A stretch of DNA of 64,000 nt from Combretum micranthum (GCA_024138025.1 JAMXBD010001249.1:124001-188000), one strand, 5' to 3'; shown: positions 25,819 through 39,253, numbered from the stretch's first letter. Numbers and translations are program-made. The notes: generated from the sequence alone by a model not told the origin.

Positions 25819-26930
25819 ACCTTCATTTCTACATAAAAATTTCCATTTTTCACTTTGTAAACATGTTTTCAAGTAGGGTTGATTCCAAAATCCAAATTTT
25901 GTAAAATTAGTTTTTGAGTGATTCCTTTAAGTAAAAATCATTTGATACTTAGAAAATTAAGACTCAACCATACATAACCACTAAGGACTTCACTTTTTCA
26001 TAAAAATTTGCATTTTACACTTTGTAATTATGTTTTCAAATAGGATTTACTCAAAAATCCGAATTTTTAGAAATTCACTTTTTGAATGATTCCTTTGGGA
26101 AAAACTTGTGTAATGCATTAAAATTTAAATTTACTATACCTACTACTTAAGGACTTCATTTAACACATAAAACATTCATTTTGAGCTTGGATAATAGGTG
26201 TTTACATAGGCATCATCTAAAGTTACGAATTTTACAAGTTGACTACTAACTCAAAATTTTTCATCTTGATTCTACTTCTTGTTTTACACATTAATCTAAT
26301 CAAAACTCATTCCAACTTGTAAAAATCACTACTTAATGATACCTATTACCTATACCCTTCATTTTTCACATAAAACATGAGTTTTAGAGTTGATAAATGG
26401 GTTTTAAAAATTCGTCTTGGTTGGGATCCGAATTTACAAAATTTATTTTTGGACATATCTTTTGATAAAATCTATCTAAATTTATGAAAATCCATTCCTT
26501 ACATATCCTATCTTAAAAGCCTTCCATATCTTGAATAAAAACTTCATTTTTGAGTTGGAAACATGTTTTTTAAAATATGCCTTGGCCAAAATCGAAAATG
26601 AGATTTTTATTTTGAAAATAACTTTTGAAAATCACCTTTGATTCTTGTAAAAAGAAGTCTTGATGATATACATACATTAAGCCTTCATTATCTCAAGTAA
26701 AATTTCATTTTGACACTTGGAAAGTGATTTTTAAATAGGGGTCTTGCCAAAATACGAATTTCACTATTTTTGTTTGAGTTCAAAACCAAGATCTACTCTT
26801 AATATGAACATAAATATAAAAGAAATCCATGGTAGTAAACTATAAACTCATAGATCTAAACTTTACTCATCGAAATCTTTCATTTATGTTTTCTATTCCC
26901 TAAGTCCTTCATTTTAAATGAAAAAAAAAT
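25819..26930. repeat. Shorter subrepeat array in the middle LTR
   Basis: Anchors of the CTTCATTT..ATAAAA type occur near 25819, 25986, 26152, 26356, 26519, 26681 and 26904. The first-to-last span is about 1085 bp versus about 1638 bp in the innermost LTR, close to the whole length difference between the two LTRs. Confidence 0.7.
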
Positions 26931-29228
26931 ACATATTTTGAAGTTGAAAAATAACTTTTCTAAATATGGTTTATTTTTCATCCGAATTTTCAAAAAGGAT
27001 ATTTGTTGAAAATAAAATAGATCTTGAGCTTTCTAAAACTTTCCTACTATCATCATGCTACTACAAGTTGTTCATGAACATAAAACAAAAGTCTAATGCA
27101 TTTTATGAACTCAAAACACAAGATCTAGTTTACTATACTAGTTTTAAATGCATGAACAGTAAGATAGTTATGTGAATGATGAATATATGCATAAACCATA
27201 AGCAATAACAAAAATAATAACTTAAATAACAAAATCTAAGGCATAAACGAAAATCAAAGCTACAAAGTTAGATCTACACAAAATATAACTACTTTTAACA
27301 AGAAAATAATAATGATACAAGATAATAAGCATGGAGAAGATGAGTGTTTCATTTTGCATCATCCTCCTATTTTAATCTTATGAAATGTCATTATTGCATG
27401 AAAACTCTCATTATACTTTACCTATATCACCTATGGAAGCTTTGGACAAGAGTTTTATTCAAGAATCTTGAAAAAATATGTGTAGGAGCTCAAAGAAGAA
27501 TTAGGGGCAGCTTGTGTTCTTATGAGAACAAAAACAAAATGAAGAAAGAAAGAGAGGAAAAAGAAAAGAAAAGATAAGGAATGGTAAAGGAAAAAAGGAG
27601 TAAATGAAAGAGAGAGAGAATGAGTATATTAATTGTAAGAAAGAAAGAAAAAAAAATAAAACAAGGGTAGCCAAAGGGGAAGGGTGCTGCACATGAAAAG
27701 AGAAGAGAGAGAGAGAGAGAGAGAGGGAATTTGTTTGAATTTTGACTTGAAATCGAATTGTATAATTAATGCGTATGTTTTGCTTCTTTAAGAAGGATTG
27801 AAATATACTTATTTTAGTCAAAATAGGAGTAAATTAAAGGAAAATGGCAGCCAAAAGAAGGAAAAAATCTGCCATGAAGTGTGGGACAGAGTAGAAAGAT
27901 TGAAGTGAAAAGGAAGTGATATGTGAAAGGTGTACTTGAAGTATAGGTTGGAAAAAGTACTTTTTATTAAGAAAAATACAAAATAAAATTAGGGAAAATA
28001 TTTTTAAATGAGTGGCAGAATTTTCATAAATAAAATTAAATAATTATTTGAATTATTTTAGTATTTCAACAAATATGTTATCGGTATGATCAAAATACGC
28101 GAATATGGGCTATAAATGATATTTTTATAACCCGAAAAATTCTAAAAAATATTTTATGAAAATAAAAATATTTTTCAAATATTTTCAATTATTAAATTAA
28201 TTTATTTTATTTTTAGTATCGGGTCTTAAACAGAATCTGATCCCGTAAAAGCCCGAAACTAACTAAATTTTAGAAAAACAAAGTTTTCTATAATATATAA
28301 AATATTTATCTAAAAATATAAAGCTTTATAAGAATAATAAAATTGTGTAATGAAATAAAAGTAAATAGTGCAACTGGTTAATTATCGGTAGTAATGAAAA
28401 TTTGATAAAAAGGTTATAATTGTAACTTTTATAACCCGAAAAATTATATAACTGATATATTTGGAAATCTTATGAAATTATGAGTCTAACGGTATTAATG
28501 GTATATTTTTTATATCTCGAGCCCCGGGACACGCTTTTCGAAGTCTGTATCCGAATGGGTCGAAATAGATCAAAAATTTACCAATCTGATGTTTTCAAGC
28601 AAACTTATATTACTACGAGCTATTCTACACACTTATACTACACCTCGGCCTCTAAGGTTAAGGGCGCTAGATTGTCGGACTTAAACTATTGTATTCCACT
28701 TAAGGTTTCCGGGTGATTTTCCAGTTTAGATCTTTGCTAATTTGGAAACTGATATTTTATGTTTATACAACATATTTGATTTAAGAAATTTATTTTAAAT
28801 TTGATTTTTATAAGTATTTAATATCTTTTAACGTTTTCGGAATTCTTGAATTGGGTTTCATTTCCGAAAGTTAATGATTATTTACTTTTTTAAAAAAATT
28901 TGTTTTTGGGCTTTATATTATTCGACTCTATAAGTCGGAGTTACGTATAGAATTTTTCGTACGTAGTGGTTTTGGGATTGAAGTATGTTGAGTTCTTATG
29001 TTGTTTTAAGGATTCTTATTTTTCTCAAGATTAAGAAGTTTCTAGATTTGTTCGGGATTTAGGACTTGTCGAAGTTCGGTTTTAATTTGGAGTGATTTTT
29101 AGGGTTATTTTCGAAGTTTATCTTGGAATTATTCACCGAAATTTTTCGAGGCTTACACATACTTAAGCTATAGTATTGAATATGGCGGACTGTCATGTTT
29201 AGGGTACCCTTTGGGGCGTGACACAAAC

Positions 29229-30318
29229 CGCATACATTATAACATTATTTTTAAATATATGTTTATTTGTTTAAATAGGATGTGATGTTGAATACATATT
29301 TTAAAAAACTTTTTTTCATATATAAGTAACTAAAATAACAATAAAATTAACCATTCATATATATATAGATATATGTAACTATATGAATGGGCCTTTTGAA
29401 TAGAATTGGTGCCAATCTAAATAAAATATCAAATGCAGTCAAATCATAACTCCCACTAGTTAAAGATACTAATGCATCAATTTGCTTTTCTTAACAAAAA
29501 ATATCCCCAGTCTCTCTACCTAAAATTAATAATGGCTTAATTAAAATATAGATTTTTTTAGTAAGCAATGTTTCAAATAACATTAAACAAATAAAAATAA
29601 AATAAAATTCACTTAGCCAGCTTTGGTCTAATTAGCCTATAGGCCAAAGTGAGCCCAATAGGCCAAAGCTAGCTGAGCTAGGGCCGAGAAATTCTATCCC
29701 ATTTAACAAACAGACCAAAATTTTTTTGCCTATATACCCAGCTCTACCCATGGCTCAGGATCAAGGGTTAAGAATGGATTGCCCTTAAGTGGTGTTATGT
29801 TATTAATATGAGTGGTTAATTGTTAAGTTTATTTATGGAGAACATATTTATAGACAACTTCATGTGTTTTAGTGCAATAGGTTAACATTTAGATGGCGTA
29901 AATGTACATCTTTTGTTTTTTGACACTTTTAGAAGTCTTGCGTGTATTCATTGTGTGTGCATTTATATTGTTTATTATATAAAACTCATTATAAGATGAA
30001 TAATAATTGATAATTTGCTTGAGCAGTAGTGGTGAGGGATGAATTCAATGAGTGCAGTTTTGCTCACCTTAATGTCTTAATAAAAGTTTTGGATAGGTTA
30101 GGATATGTGGAAATAGTGCTCGTACTATCAAGGGCTTTATAGGGGACATGTATTATGGAGATAGTTAGATTTACTTTGTTCAGAAAAATATTAAAATGAA
30201 TTGAAAAATCGAATTCTGAAATTTCTTTCCTCAATTTTATTTTTTGGTAAGGAATTTTGACTCTTGACAACATTGATAAGCCCTAAGAATATAGAACATG
30301 CATTGGCATTTTATTATG
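29229..30318. other. Gene-free stretch
   Basis: AT-rich sequence with a GC-richer patch near 29615-29700 containing repeated GGCCAAAG words. No coding region is recognised. Confidence 0.4.
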
Positions 30319-30323
30319 TATCT

Positions 30324-32289
30324 TGTAATATATAAATAAATATTTTATATTGAAGGGCAAATATGTCATTTGACATAAAATAAGAGAGTTTTATGGTCAA
30401 CTGTAATGCTTATTTAATTTTTGTCGATTTTTGTTTTGTCGGTTATTAGATGCGTAAAAGAAGATAAAGAGATGTTATTAAATATGAAGAGATGTCATTA
30501 TTAAAGATGAATAGACGTTATTAAAGATGAGGAGACGTCATTATTAAAAATAAAGAGACGTCATTAAAGATAAAGAGACGTTACTAAAGATGAAGAGACA
30601 TCATTATTAAAGATAAAGAGACGTTAGTAAAGATGAAGAAGCATTATTGAACAGTTATTCATTGTCTTCTATATAAACTAGGCTTCTCCCTTTTCCAAAA
30701 TCATTCCTAAAACTAGAAAATCCTCTCTATAAGTCTGCTAATGTCCATTGGAGTTAGAGGAGATCAAAGATTTTGGATCGAGTAAGCAAATCTAAACAAG
30801 ATCCATTAAGATTACAAGAATTGATGATCGTTTTCCCCATATCTCTTTTCGTTTTGAAGGAGCTTTTATTAGAGTAAACCCTAGTTCTGTGCGAGATGTG
30901 ATCTTTTGGTGATTAATAAGGGGTTTAAGCATCTAATCACGATAAGTTTATCTTCACAAACCTAGATCTATCGTAAGATGTAATTTTGATGATACATGTA
31001 TGTTTTTGCTTATTTGCAAAATTGGGGTTTTTGGAGCGAGATATGTTTTCTTGGAATTTTGAGGAAATTGATTAAGAAAGAAGGTGCTATTTTGGAGTTT
31101 CCTTATTATGTTAGGGTTTTGGAGAGATTGGATATGTTAGATTTTGGTTTCATGTTGAAGTTTTTAATTGTTTCTATTCATATTTATCATCAGGAGATTT
31201 GGAGATTGTGGGTTGTTGTTAAGGGAGATTGTAATTTTAGATATTTGTTCATGAAATTGAAAAGGTATCACCTTTCCTTGTTTGTTGTATATGTTTGCAG
31301 GATTAGTTTTCTATATGCTTTGTTGTAGGAACAGATGAATAATGAATCTAAATCTATTTGGCTAATTAATTTATCTGTTGAGTATGTGTGGCTATAACCA
31401 GTAAAGACCTGGCAGACAGTGATACTGGTATGGCACCCTGATGATCTTTATGTGGCGTTGTCCCCGATGGAGTTGCACTTAGAGATGATTCCAGTAGATT
31501 TAGGTGATTTGGCAGTATGGCCGCGGGTGTTTGGGGAGTACCCATTCACCAATATATGTATATAATTATCTATTTTCAAAGAGTTGGTTGATTTCTCATG
31601 GGGTTTGAGTTACTCCAGGTTTAGGACTAATGTGCAGTAGTTCTTAATTGTGTTGTTTTGCTGGCTTAATAAAGATAATAATTTGATTGTTTGCATTAGA
31701 TTAAGTTGCATTATATACACATATATGCTGTGTGTGCATATGCATTTGTTTTGTGAACTGGCGTACTGGGTGTTTTCGCTCATTCCTTTCATTTTCAGGC
31801 ACAGGTGAAGATGACATAGTATATGACATATCTAGATATGACCTATATATAGATTAAGGGGATGGCGATAATAGTCCAGACTACCCTAATGAAGAATAGG
31901 TTCAGATACAAGATTAGGAGAAAAGAATTTTTAGATCTTATGCATTATTTGGAATTATGTTAAAGATTTTTATATGTTCTGAAGAATTTTGGATTTTTAT
32001 GTTTTTGGATCTTCAATAGTTTTTGAGAGTTTTATGTGATTGTGAATTTAGAAATATTTCTGGAATTGTTGGCTTTCGTTTTGCCAATTTGTTTTTATCA
32101 ACAGGATATTTCAAAGAAATTTTATTATATGTTAAACAGGTTATGAACTTTTTGATGTACCCTTTGAGAGAGTTCATGGAGATTATTTTATATATTTGTA
32201 TTTGTGGATTTAGTTTTAGAGCCTTTGCATGTCTTGCATAAGACAAGACACATGGCGGGTAGTAATTGCCAATAAGTTAGGGCGTTACA
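30324..32289 (+). mobile_element. Solo LTR, family 2 copy C (1966 bp), TSD TATCT
   Basis: It begins TGTAATATATAAATAAAT and ends TTAGGGCGTTACA, and is flanked by the perfect duplication TATCT at 30319-30323 and 32290-32294. A TATA box (CTATATAAAC, about 30669-30678) sets the sense strand as plus. Upstream of it, about 30460-30640 holds a minisatellite rich in GAGACGTCATTA. The 110-residue ORF at 30996-31328 matches nothing I recognise and is not claimed as a gene. No internal region or second LTR is present. Confidence 0.88.
30460..30640 (+). repeat. Minisatellite with ACGTCA/TGACG words in LTR U3
   Basis: About eight degenerate units of the form AAAGATRAAGAGACGTYATTA(TTA) lie directly upstream of the LTR TATA box. 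The complement contains repeated TGACGTCT words, the core bound by plant TGA-type bZIP factors. Regulation is inferred from position and motif only. Confidence 0.7.
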
Positions 32290-32294
32290 TATCT

Positions 32295-34284
32295 ATTTCA
32301 AAATATGATGATCAAAGTGTGATCATTTGAAATATTAGGTAGAATCCCTTTAGATCTAGCACGTGAGGTGATTCCTTTAGTTTGCACGAACACACAAAAG
32401 CACACTTAGTCTCATTAGATAGCCTTCATCTTTAAGGACCTTCATTTTATCCTTAAATTATCATATCAACAAGTTAATGAATCTTTTTATTAAAGAACCC
32501 TTTTGCTTTATTCCTAATATTCTTTAAAATGTTTCTTAGTGTGGAAAAATTATATGTATCATTTATTTTATTATGGGACTAGTCTAGTAAGTTATTAAAT
32601 CGCTCAGATTCATAGTCATTGTGTTAATATGATGGGTTGGATTGTCCTATCCACTAAAAGTTAGAAATTATCACTACTTTTTATTGGACTCTGACTTTTA
32701 TATTTTGTGAATTTCAATAAAGATTTGTTTTGATGTTATGTTTTTCATTTGTATCTATTCTATTTAATCTGTATATAAGAAAAAATGTAAGTTTTTCATC
32801 TATGTCAATTTCTTAATAAACAGTCTATTTAAAAATGTGTCATTTGCATGCCAACAACAACCTCTATATATATGTTTATAACAAATAAAAGTTATGTATT
32901 GGTTCTTAAAGATTTAATATAATGTACGATAACATGGAAGTCAATGGAAACTGTGGAATGGGATGAAAGATGATGGAAATATGATATTTGGATAATTAAG
33001 ATGGAAATAGAAAATTGTGGAAATAAATGGAAATTAGTGGAAACTTTTTTCATTTTCATCCCATGAATTTTCTCTTAATTATTCGAGAGAATATAGTGAT
33101 AATAGATGGAAATAAAGCACAAATTATCAATATACCACTAAAAGTAAAGTTAAACAATTAAAGTGAGGAATATTTTAACCTATTTGATGTTTTATTATCT
33201 CTATTCCTTTCATCGTTAAAAAAAAAAAAAAGATTTCATCTCATTTCCTTATATTTTTATCTCAATTCAAACAAGAGATGGAAACATTACTTGGTTTCTT
33301 TTCCTTTCTACTTGTTTTCTTTCCACCTATATCAATATTCTTAAAATTGTGAGATATTGTCTAAGATCTAACTTTATTGATTATAAAATTCTTCACGCAA
33401 ATTTGAAATAAAAATGATTTAAGAGGCAACAATCCAACAACATGAGTGATGCTTTGTATTTATTTTGTAGATAAATCTAAAAAACTATTCAAATTACCAT
33501 CCACATGAGAAGCTGTTGATCTACTTGAGGTCAACCATTATATAAAGAATTTAGTGCTAGTTTGAATACTCTAATTCAAATATTTTAATTCCTTCCTATG
33601 TCGAGTTAAGGAAAAAAATGTTTTTTTAATAAAAAATCTTAAACAATAAGAGCACTAAAAAATCCACACTTGAAATCCTATCTCTAAAGACATAATTTCA
33701 TCATAACTTAAATTATACCTTCTTTTTCTCTTCTACATTTTATATAACCATTTCATCTCTAACAAATTCTAAAAATGAATCCAGTATGATTTCACTACTA
33801 CTTAATGCTTCAGCTAATGTTAAAGATGATGTACTACCTTAGCCAACTTAGAGAGGTCATCAGAAGCCACAGGGATAGGAAAAATGTAGGGTGTAAGGCT
33901 TTAAGCATGTACCTACAAATATCAAGGATGATGCATTACTTGCCCACTGGTTCTCTCCTTATGTATCTTTTAATACTTTAGTTGAGTCCTTCAATGCCAT
34001 ATTCATCTCTATTCGAGAAACCCCTGGTTAAAAGCTTTAATGTGGCCTTTCATACTCTACCAGCTCTAAATAAGAGCTGTTTAACAACTCCTCACAATGA
34101 TATGAGGGAAAATCTCACTCAATTTAAGCTTGATCTCAGGTCGATGCATGTAACTCCTCATTATAGTCCACTTGATGAAGGTTGGGATGACATGTAGGTC
34201 ACAAAGTTAAATACTCAGCTAAAGCCACGGTTTGGTTCAGGAATAAGGTTCTTCACTCGAAGGAGGAGTAGATGACATTGATAA
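32295..34284. other. Gene-free stretch
   Basis: About 32735-32840 resembles the dispersed MITE family (TTCATTTGTATCTATTCTAT). Around 32930-33130 the word ATGGAAAT recurs on the plus strand. A 72-codon ORF at 33982-34197 is not recognised and has no supporting context. Confidence 0.4.
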
Positions 34285-34860
34285 TGTCACACCTCTAAGG
34301 GTACCTTAATCGTATAGATACACCATGTAACAAACTAGAGCTACAGACATTCATATTAGTCAATTTAGGACTTCTAGAAGGATACATATGCATCGTACAG
34401 CTAGAATATCCATTGGCATGGACATAGTTTAACAGGATCGAAAGGTTATTTAAAATATTCTCATTTAATATTTTCAATACAAAAATCTTATTTTGAGCCT
34501 TGTCTTTATAACTCAAGCTTGTTATCAAGTTCTATCGGGTATATCTCATCTCTAGCAATTTACCTTTAAGCTATCATTTACTAACCGATATACTCTAAAA
34601 ATTTAGCGATTCAAAGTATACCTAAAAATTAAGGCTATATAACTATATTTGGTGAAATTCTAACCCTTTATTATGTAATCTTGCCATTGGTATCTTCTAC
34701 TACTTAAGGAATTATTTACTATAATCATTGATTAAACATAATCTTAAATACTCCGCATGATATAGTTACTAGTGATAATTGGGTAGTTACTATGTCATCA
34801 TCTATTGTATGTGATATTGAATTTCTAAAATTAAGATAGGAAAAATTCTCGGAGATTACA
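34285..34860 (-). repeat. 3' LTR of a Ty3/gypsy element (576 bp)
   Basis: Read on the minus strand the LTR starts TGTAATCTCCGAG right after the purine-rich tract AAGGGGAGAAGA (complement of 34861-34872, the polypurine tract) and ends AGAGGTGTGACA. The 5-bp flank outside it is GATAA (34280-34284). The matching 5' LTR was not found within the window, so the element is truncated upstream. Confidence 0.75.
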
Positions 34861-37329
34861 TCTTCTCCCCTTAAAATAAGTTTTGTCCTCAAAGCTTGAG
34901 GTGTACTTGATTTATCAAATAGATGTTCATAGTTCTTTCTAACTTCATGTTCTAATTCCCATGCAACTTTTTCAGTTCATGGATCCCATAAAACTTTGAC
35001 ATTTGTTATTTCTTTGTTTCAAAGGATTTGCACCTTGGAGTCTAGAATTTGTACTAGATGCTTCTTATATGTCAAGTTCTCATTAAGTGAGATAGATTCC
35101 AACTCAACGATTTTATCAAGATTAGCAATCTACTTTCGTAAGACCGATATGTGAAATACATTATGTATACCAGCAGTATTTGGAGGCAGTGCTAACCTAT
35201 ACGCCAACTTTCCAACCTTATCCATTATTTCAAAAGGTCTAATATATCTTGGACTCAATTTCCCTTAATATCATCATCGATGTAAACTCTTAATGGGGCT
35301 TACCTTGAGATACACATGATCTCCCAGATTAAATTCAAGTTATCTCCTTTTCATATAAGCCTAGCTTTTTTGTCGATGTTAAGCTTCCTTCATCTTTAAT
35401 CTAATTATTGCCACTTTATCAATTGTCTCTTATAGTAGCTCAGGTCCAATGGCTATTCTTTCCAAGTTGTCCCAAAATAGAGGTGACCTGCACTTATTTT
35501 CGTACAATGCTTTATATGATGGCATTCCAATGTTTGAGTGGTAACTTTTATTGTATGTGAATTCCATTAGTGGCAAATGTCGATTCTAACTCCCTTTAAA
35601 TTCCAAGTTACATGATCGTAACATATCTTCTGAAGTTTGTATCATCCTTTTCATTTGCCTGGCTATTTGAGGAAGATATATAGTACTAAACTATAATCGA
35701 GTTCTCATGGCTTTTTGTAAATTGACCCAAAATCTAGAGACAAACCTTGGGTTCCAATCCAATACAATTATTACCGGAAAGCTGTGTCATCTAACTACCT
35801 CATTAATGTATATTCCTGCCAATTTTTCTAAGAAATAGGTCATATTGATGGGTAGAAAATGAGCTGACTTAATAAGTCGATCAACAAGTACCCATACAAC
35901 ATCATATCCAGCATTGGTCCTTGGTAAAGAACTTACAAAATCCTTAGAAATCCGATCCCATTTCCATTCTGGAATTGGGGTTGTAATAATCCTCCGAGTC
36001 TTTAATGCATAGCTTTTACCCTTTGACGAACTTCACATTGGGCAACAAAATTTGCTATATATCTCTTCATTCCTTCCTACCAATAAGTACTTTTAAGTTC
36101 TTAGTAGGTTTTGGTTTTACTTGTGTAAACAATAAACCCAGTGTGATGTGCCTCATGCATTAGTTCTTTCCTCAATTTTGTGTCGTTAGGCACGCATAAC
36201 CTATTTCCTATTTTGAGAACTCCTTCTCCATCTACTTGGAATTCTTTGTATTTACCTTGAGAAAGACCTTGAATGATTTCTTGAAATTTTGAGTCTTGTT
36301 TTTATGCTTCCTTAATTTGTTGAAACAAGGTAGGTTCTAGAATTAGATTAACAATCTCGAATTTCAAATCTTGTATGTTAAATTTCAAATTCAATCTTTC
36401 TAATTCTCTTGTAAGCTTTTTTTGCTCTGTTAACACTGAAGCTATCTGCCCATAACTTTTACAACTTAAGACATCAAGAACCGTGTTAATTTTCCTCATA
36501 TGGTAGTTGATGCTTAAATTTTAGTCTTCTATCGATTCCAACCAGCTATGTTATCTCATGTTTAATTCCTTCTAAGTGAACAAACATTTCAAACTCTTAT
36601 AATCAATGTAGACCTCACACCTTTGTCCATACAAGTAATGTTGTCATTTTTTAGAGCAAAATCAATGGCTATCAATTCTAAGTCATGCACCAAATAATTC
36701 AGTTTATGTGGTTTTAGATACCTAGATGCATATGCAATGAATTTTCCATTTTGCATTAGTATACTTCCCAATCCATTCTTTAATGAATCATTGTAGATAG
36801 TAGATGGATTTTTCATTAGGCAAGACCATTATAGGAGCGGACACCAATCTCTCATTCTTTTTTGTTAATCGAGTTAAAGGTAAAGCTTTCTTAGAGAAAT
36901 CATGCACAAACTTCCTATAATACTCTAGTAATCCCAAGAAACTTCTCACTTTGGTTACTTTTTCTAGCCTTTTCCATTCAACAACAACCTTAATCTTTTC
37001 AAGATCTACCAAAATTCCTTTTCTTGACACTACATGTCTAAGAAAAGATATACATTTCATAATTTGACATAGAGCTTATTCTCTCTTAATATCTATAACA
37101 CCATTAGTAGATGCTCATCATGTTATTCTTTTGAATACACCAGTATGTCACCAATAAAAACTATTACACATATATCTAACAAATCTAAAAAAATCCTGTT
37201 CATTAAGTCCATAAAAATTGTTGGTGCATTCGTTAGTCTGAATGGCATCACCAAAAATTCGCAAATGACTCTATCATTCCGTTGTACTATATTCCCATGA
37301 GCATATAGTACAAGTTTAACTCTGTCCAT
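34861..37329 (-). pseudogene. Degenerate Ty3/gypsy pol (RT-RNase H-integrase-tail)
   Basis: Minus-strand frames give, in order, the core of reverse transcriptase ([20 protein letters not shown] and [11 protein letters not shown], 37123-37329; the catalytic pair reads GD instead of DD), the RT connection and thumb (FLGLLEYYRKFVHDFSK, 36788-37060), RNase H ([15 protein letters not shown] text and [13 protein letters not shown], 36589-36816), a linker with VLDVLSCKS where VADALSRKS is usual (36302-36499), and an integrase remnant in broken frames (GLLQPQFQNGNG and similar, about 35400-36190). It ends with WELEHEVRKNYEHLF near 34960, the tail of a chromodomain-like region. Gag and protease are missing. 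Frequent stops and frameshifts show that it is inactive. The order and tail fit chromoviruses of the Tekay/Del kind, an inference from motifs. Confidence 0.88.
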
Positions 37330-39248
37330 TTCTACCCATACCCTTTCAACTCATCATATGAATACCAATAATAAATTATAGGATAATTCATAAACTTCAT
37401 GAAACCATCTATTATAATAATACTATTTTTATCCAGCTTTTGGAAGATTCATTCATTTAACTAAAGATATAAAATATGGATAACATAGTCTATTAGCTAT
37501 GATGCCTAAAACTAAAAGCTATTAAGATAGATAAAACAAAGTCTAAGGAGAATGGAGGAAAAATGAAATCATCTTCTACCTTATGCAATTGCTTCCACCC
37601 TAAAATTGCTACTACAATCACATTTTTCGTTTACAAAATTTACTTTTCATGATGCATGCATACTAAAATTTTGAAATATTCCAAAATCCTCACCTAAATT
37701 AGAAATTAAATTTAGGTAGATTAAATAAATCAAGTAAGTTATATGATGTAATTAGATAAGTTGACATAATTAAATTAGTAATAGATTTAGTTGAAATTTG
37801 ATATTTTGAATCCTTAAAGCCCTAAGCATGCTATTTAAATATTTAGTGGATTCCTAAATCCTTAAGCTTTAGCCTAAAATTCCATATCCTTAACCTCTAT
37901 TAATTTTGAAATCATCTGCTTGTTTAAAAATATTGATTCTTAAGCCTAAGCTCAAGTTAAATATCAATTTGATATAAACCAAACTCATAAACTAAACCCC
38001 TATTCCAAGTTATTTATTTCTAACTAATAGATTCTCAAATTATTTTCTAAACACTTTCAAAACTAAAGATATTGATTTGAAAGGTTTAAACCTAATACTC
38101 TTATCTTAAAATGTCTTAAAAGCTCTTATCCTTTCCTTTTTCCTATTCTTTTGCCCTACCTATCTTTTCTTTTCCTTTCATTCTATGGTTCCCTTTTCTT
38201 TCTCTTCTTCTCTTTCATTTTTTCTTCTCTTTCTTTCAATTCACCACTTCAAATCTTAATTTCACATGGATCAAAAGAAATTGAAGTTACAAAAGAAGAT
38301 AGTGAGTGGAAATTATATTAGAAGTAACTACAACATCTAAAAGGTGGTGGTGGAAAGAAGCTCAAGTAGCTAGGATTAGCCAAAGATGTAAGTTATGTTA
38401 TTTTCTTGTTTTAATGGTTGCTTATGCATGTATTTGTTGAATTGATGCAAGTATGAATTGAGATAAAACTTGTAATCTTGACATATATGAACTTATAGGC
38501 TAAAACCTAAATGAGATCATGCATGCTAAAACCATGATTGAGATGATATATGAATATAGACGTTAGAAATGATGATTTTAGATTTGTATGTTATTTATTA
38601 GATGTTAGATGGTGAAAAATGATGTAAAACAAGCAGTAAAATATGTTGAGTTTTCAAAACACAAAACAGGGTAAAGAGCACAAGGGAAACATGAGTGATT
38701 ATATTTAGTCATGCTCTCTATTATAACTCATCAAAGAAGAAACACGGTCAAACCCATCCAACTGTACTTCTCTATGATTCGCTTCACAAATACATTTCTA
38801 GAACAATAGGGCTAAAACACGACCTCCCTATCAATCTAAGTTTAACTTGACTAAATAAACTTTAGTGAACTAAAATGAATTAGATTGATTAAGTTAAATC
38901 AACTTAACTTAGTAATTAAATTAAATGATTAACTATAATCGACTTGGTTAAGATTAAATTAATATAGAATTAATAATTTGTTTTTGGCTTAGAATGATAT
39001 GTTATGATAAACCATAAATAACATGGGAAATATGTTATTTCGAATGTATGCTTGCTTGGAATATGATTATTTTTCAAAATGAATGATATGATGATGTTTT
39101 TGTAATAAATGATAATAAACAAAGAGAAAATAAATAAATTGACAGATAATGGAGAACTATTTGTATCTTGGCAGAGCGATCTTGCCATTAGGGGAGAGAG
39201 GGGGTTCCTAATTAGTGTATGATCAAATAGAATTTTAAAATAAGTTTG
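37330..39248. other. Gene-free stretch
   Basis: Possibly part of the old gypsy element near 37330-37480, but no domain is certain. About 38100-38240 is pyrimidine-rich on the plus strand. No gene is supported. Confidence 0.4.
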
Positions 39249-39253
39249 ATGTA

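Larger units (their letters stand above)
18514..29157 (-). mobile_element. Middle family 1 solo LTR, TSD CATAC
   Basis: The LTR consists of 18514-19377 and 24983-29157, about 5.04 kb, interrupted by the innermost LTR. Plus-strand ends are TGTCATGCCCCGAAGGG and TCGAGGCTTACA. The perfect duplication CATAC occurs at 18509-18513 and 29158-29162, inside the outermost LTR. It is strongly similar to the innermost copy along its whole length, but its array of internal subrepeats is shorter (about 25819-26930). Minus-strand sense is inferred from family homology. There is no internal region, so it is a solo LTR. Confidence 0.92.
15052..29223 (+). mobile_element. Outermost family 1 solo LTR (host of the nest), TSD CAAAC
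   Basis: The LTR consists of 15052-18513 and 29163-29223 (about 3.5 kb). The rest of the interval is the two LTRs nested in it. It starts TATAAGCCCC (TG mutated to TA) and ends GGGGCGTGACA. The perfect 5-bp duplication CAAAC lies at 15047-15051 and 29224-29228. Its sequence is the reverse complement, with much divergence, of the other family 1 LTRs: for example a segment near 17270-17320 has GGCCATTTTAAGTTGGAATT, the complement of a segment near 20640-20680. Sense is taken as plus from the TATA box in the homologous copy at 61067. No coding domains. Confidence 0.85.

Noticed and set aside
20933..25836. Two nearly identical 67-76 codon ORFs (SSFLTLIISICFGFITQEN)
   Set aside because: They are the same stretch of two homologous LTRs, hydrophobic AT-rich text without coding context.
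30996..31328. 110-codon plus-strand ORF
   Set aside because: It lies inside a solo LTR with perfect TSDs, has low-complexity hydrophobic content and no recognisable domain.
3246..31792. Similar short peptides (NEGLSVNIQYA, NKGMSENAQYA, MKGMSENTQYA) in three places
   Set aside because: All three sit at the same position of family 2 LTR copies A, B and C, on the strand opposite to the LTR promoter. The similarity reflects shared LTR ancestry, not a gene family.
33982..34197. 72-codon plus-strand ORF
   Set aside because: No recognised domain, no splice or promoter context, next to a degenerate gypsy LTR.
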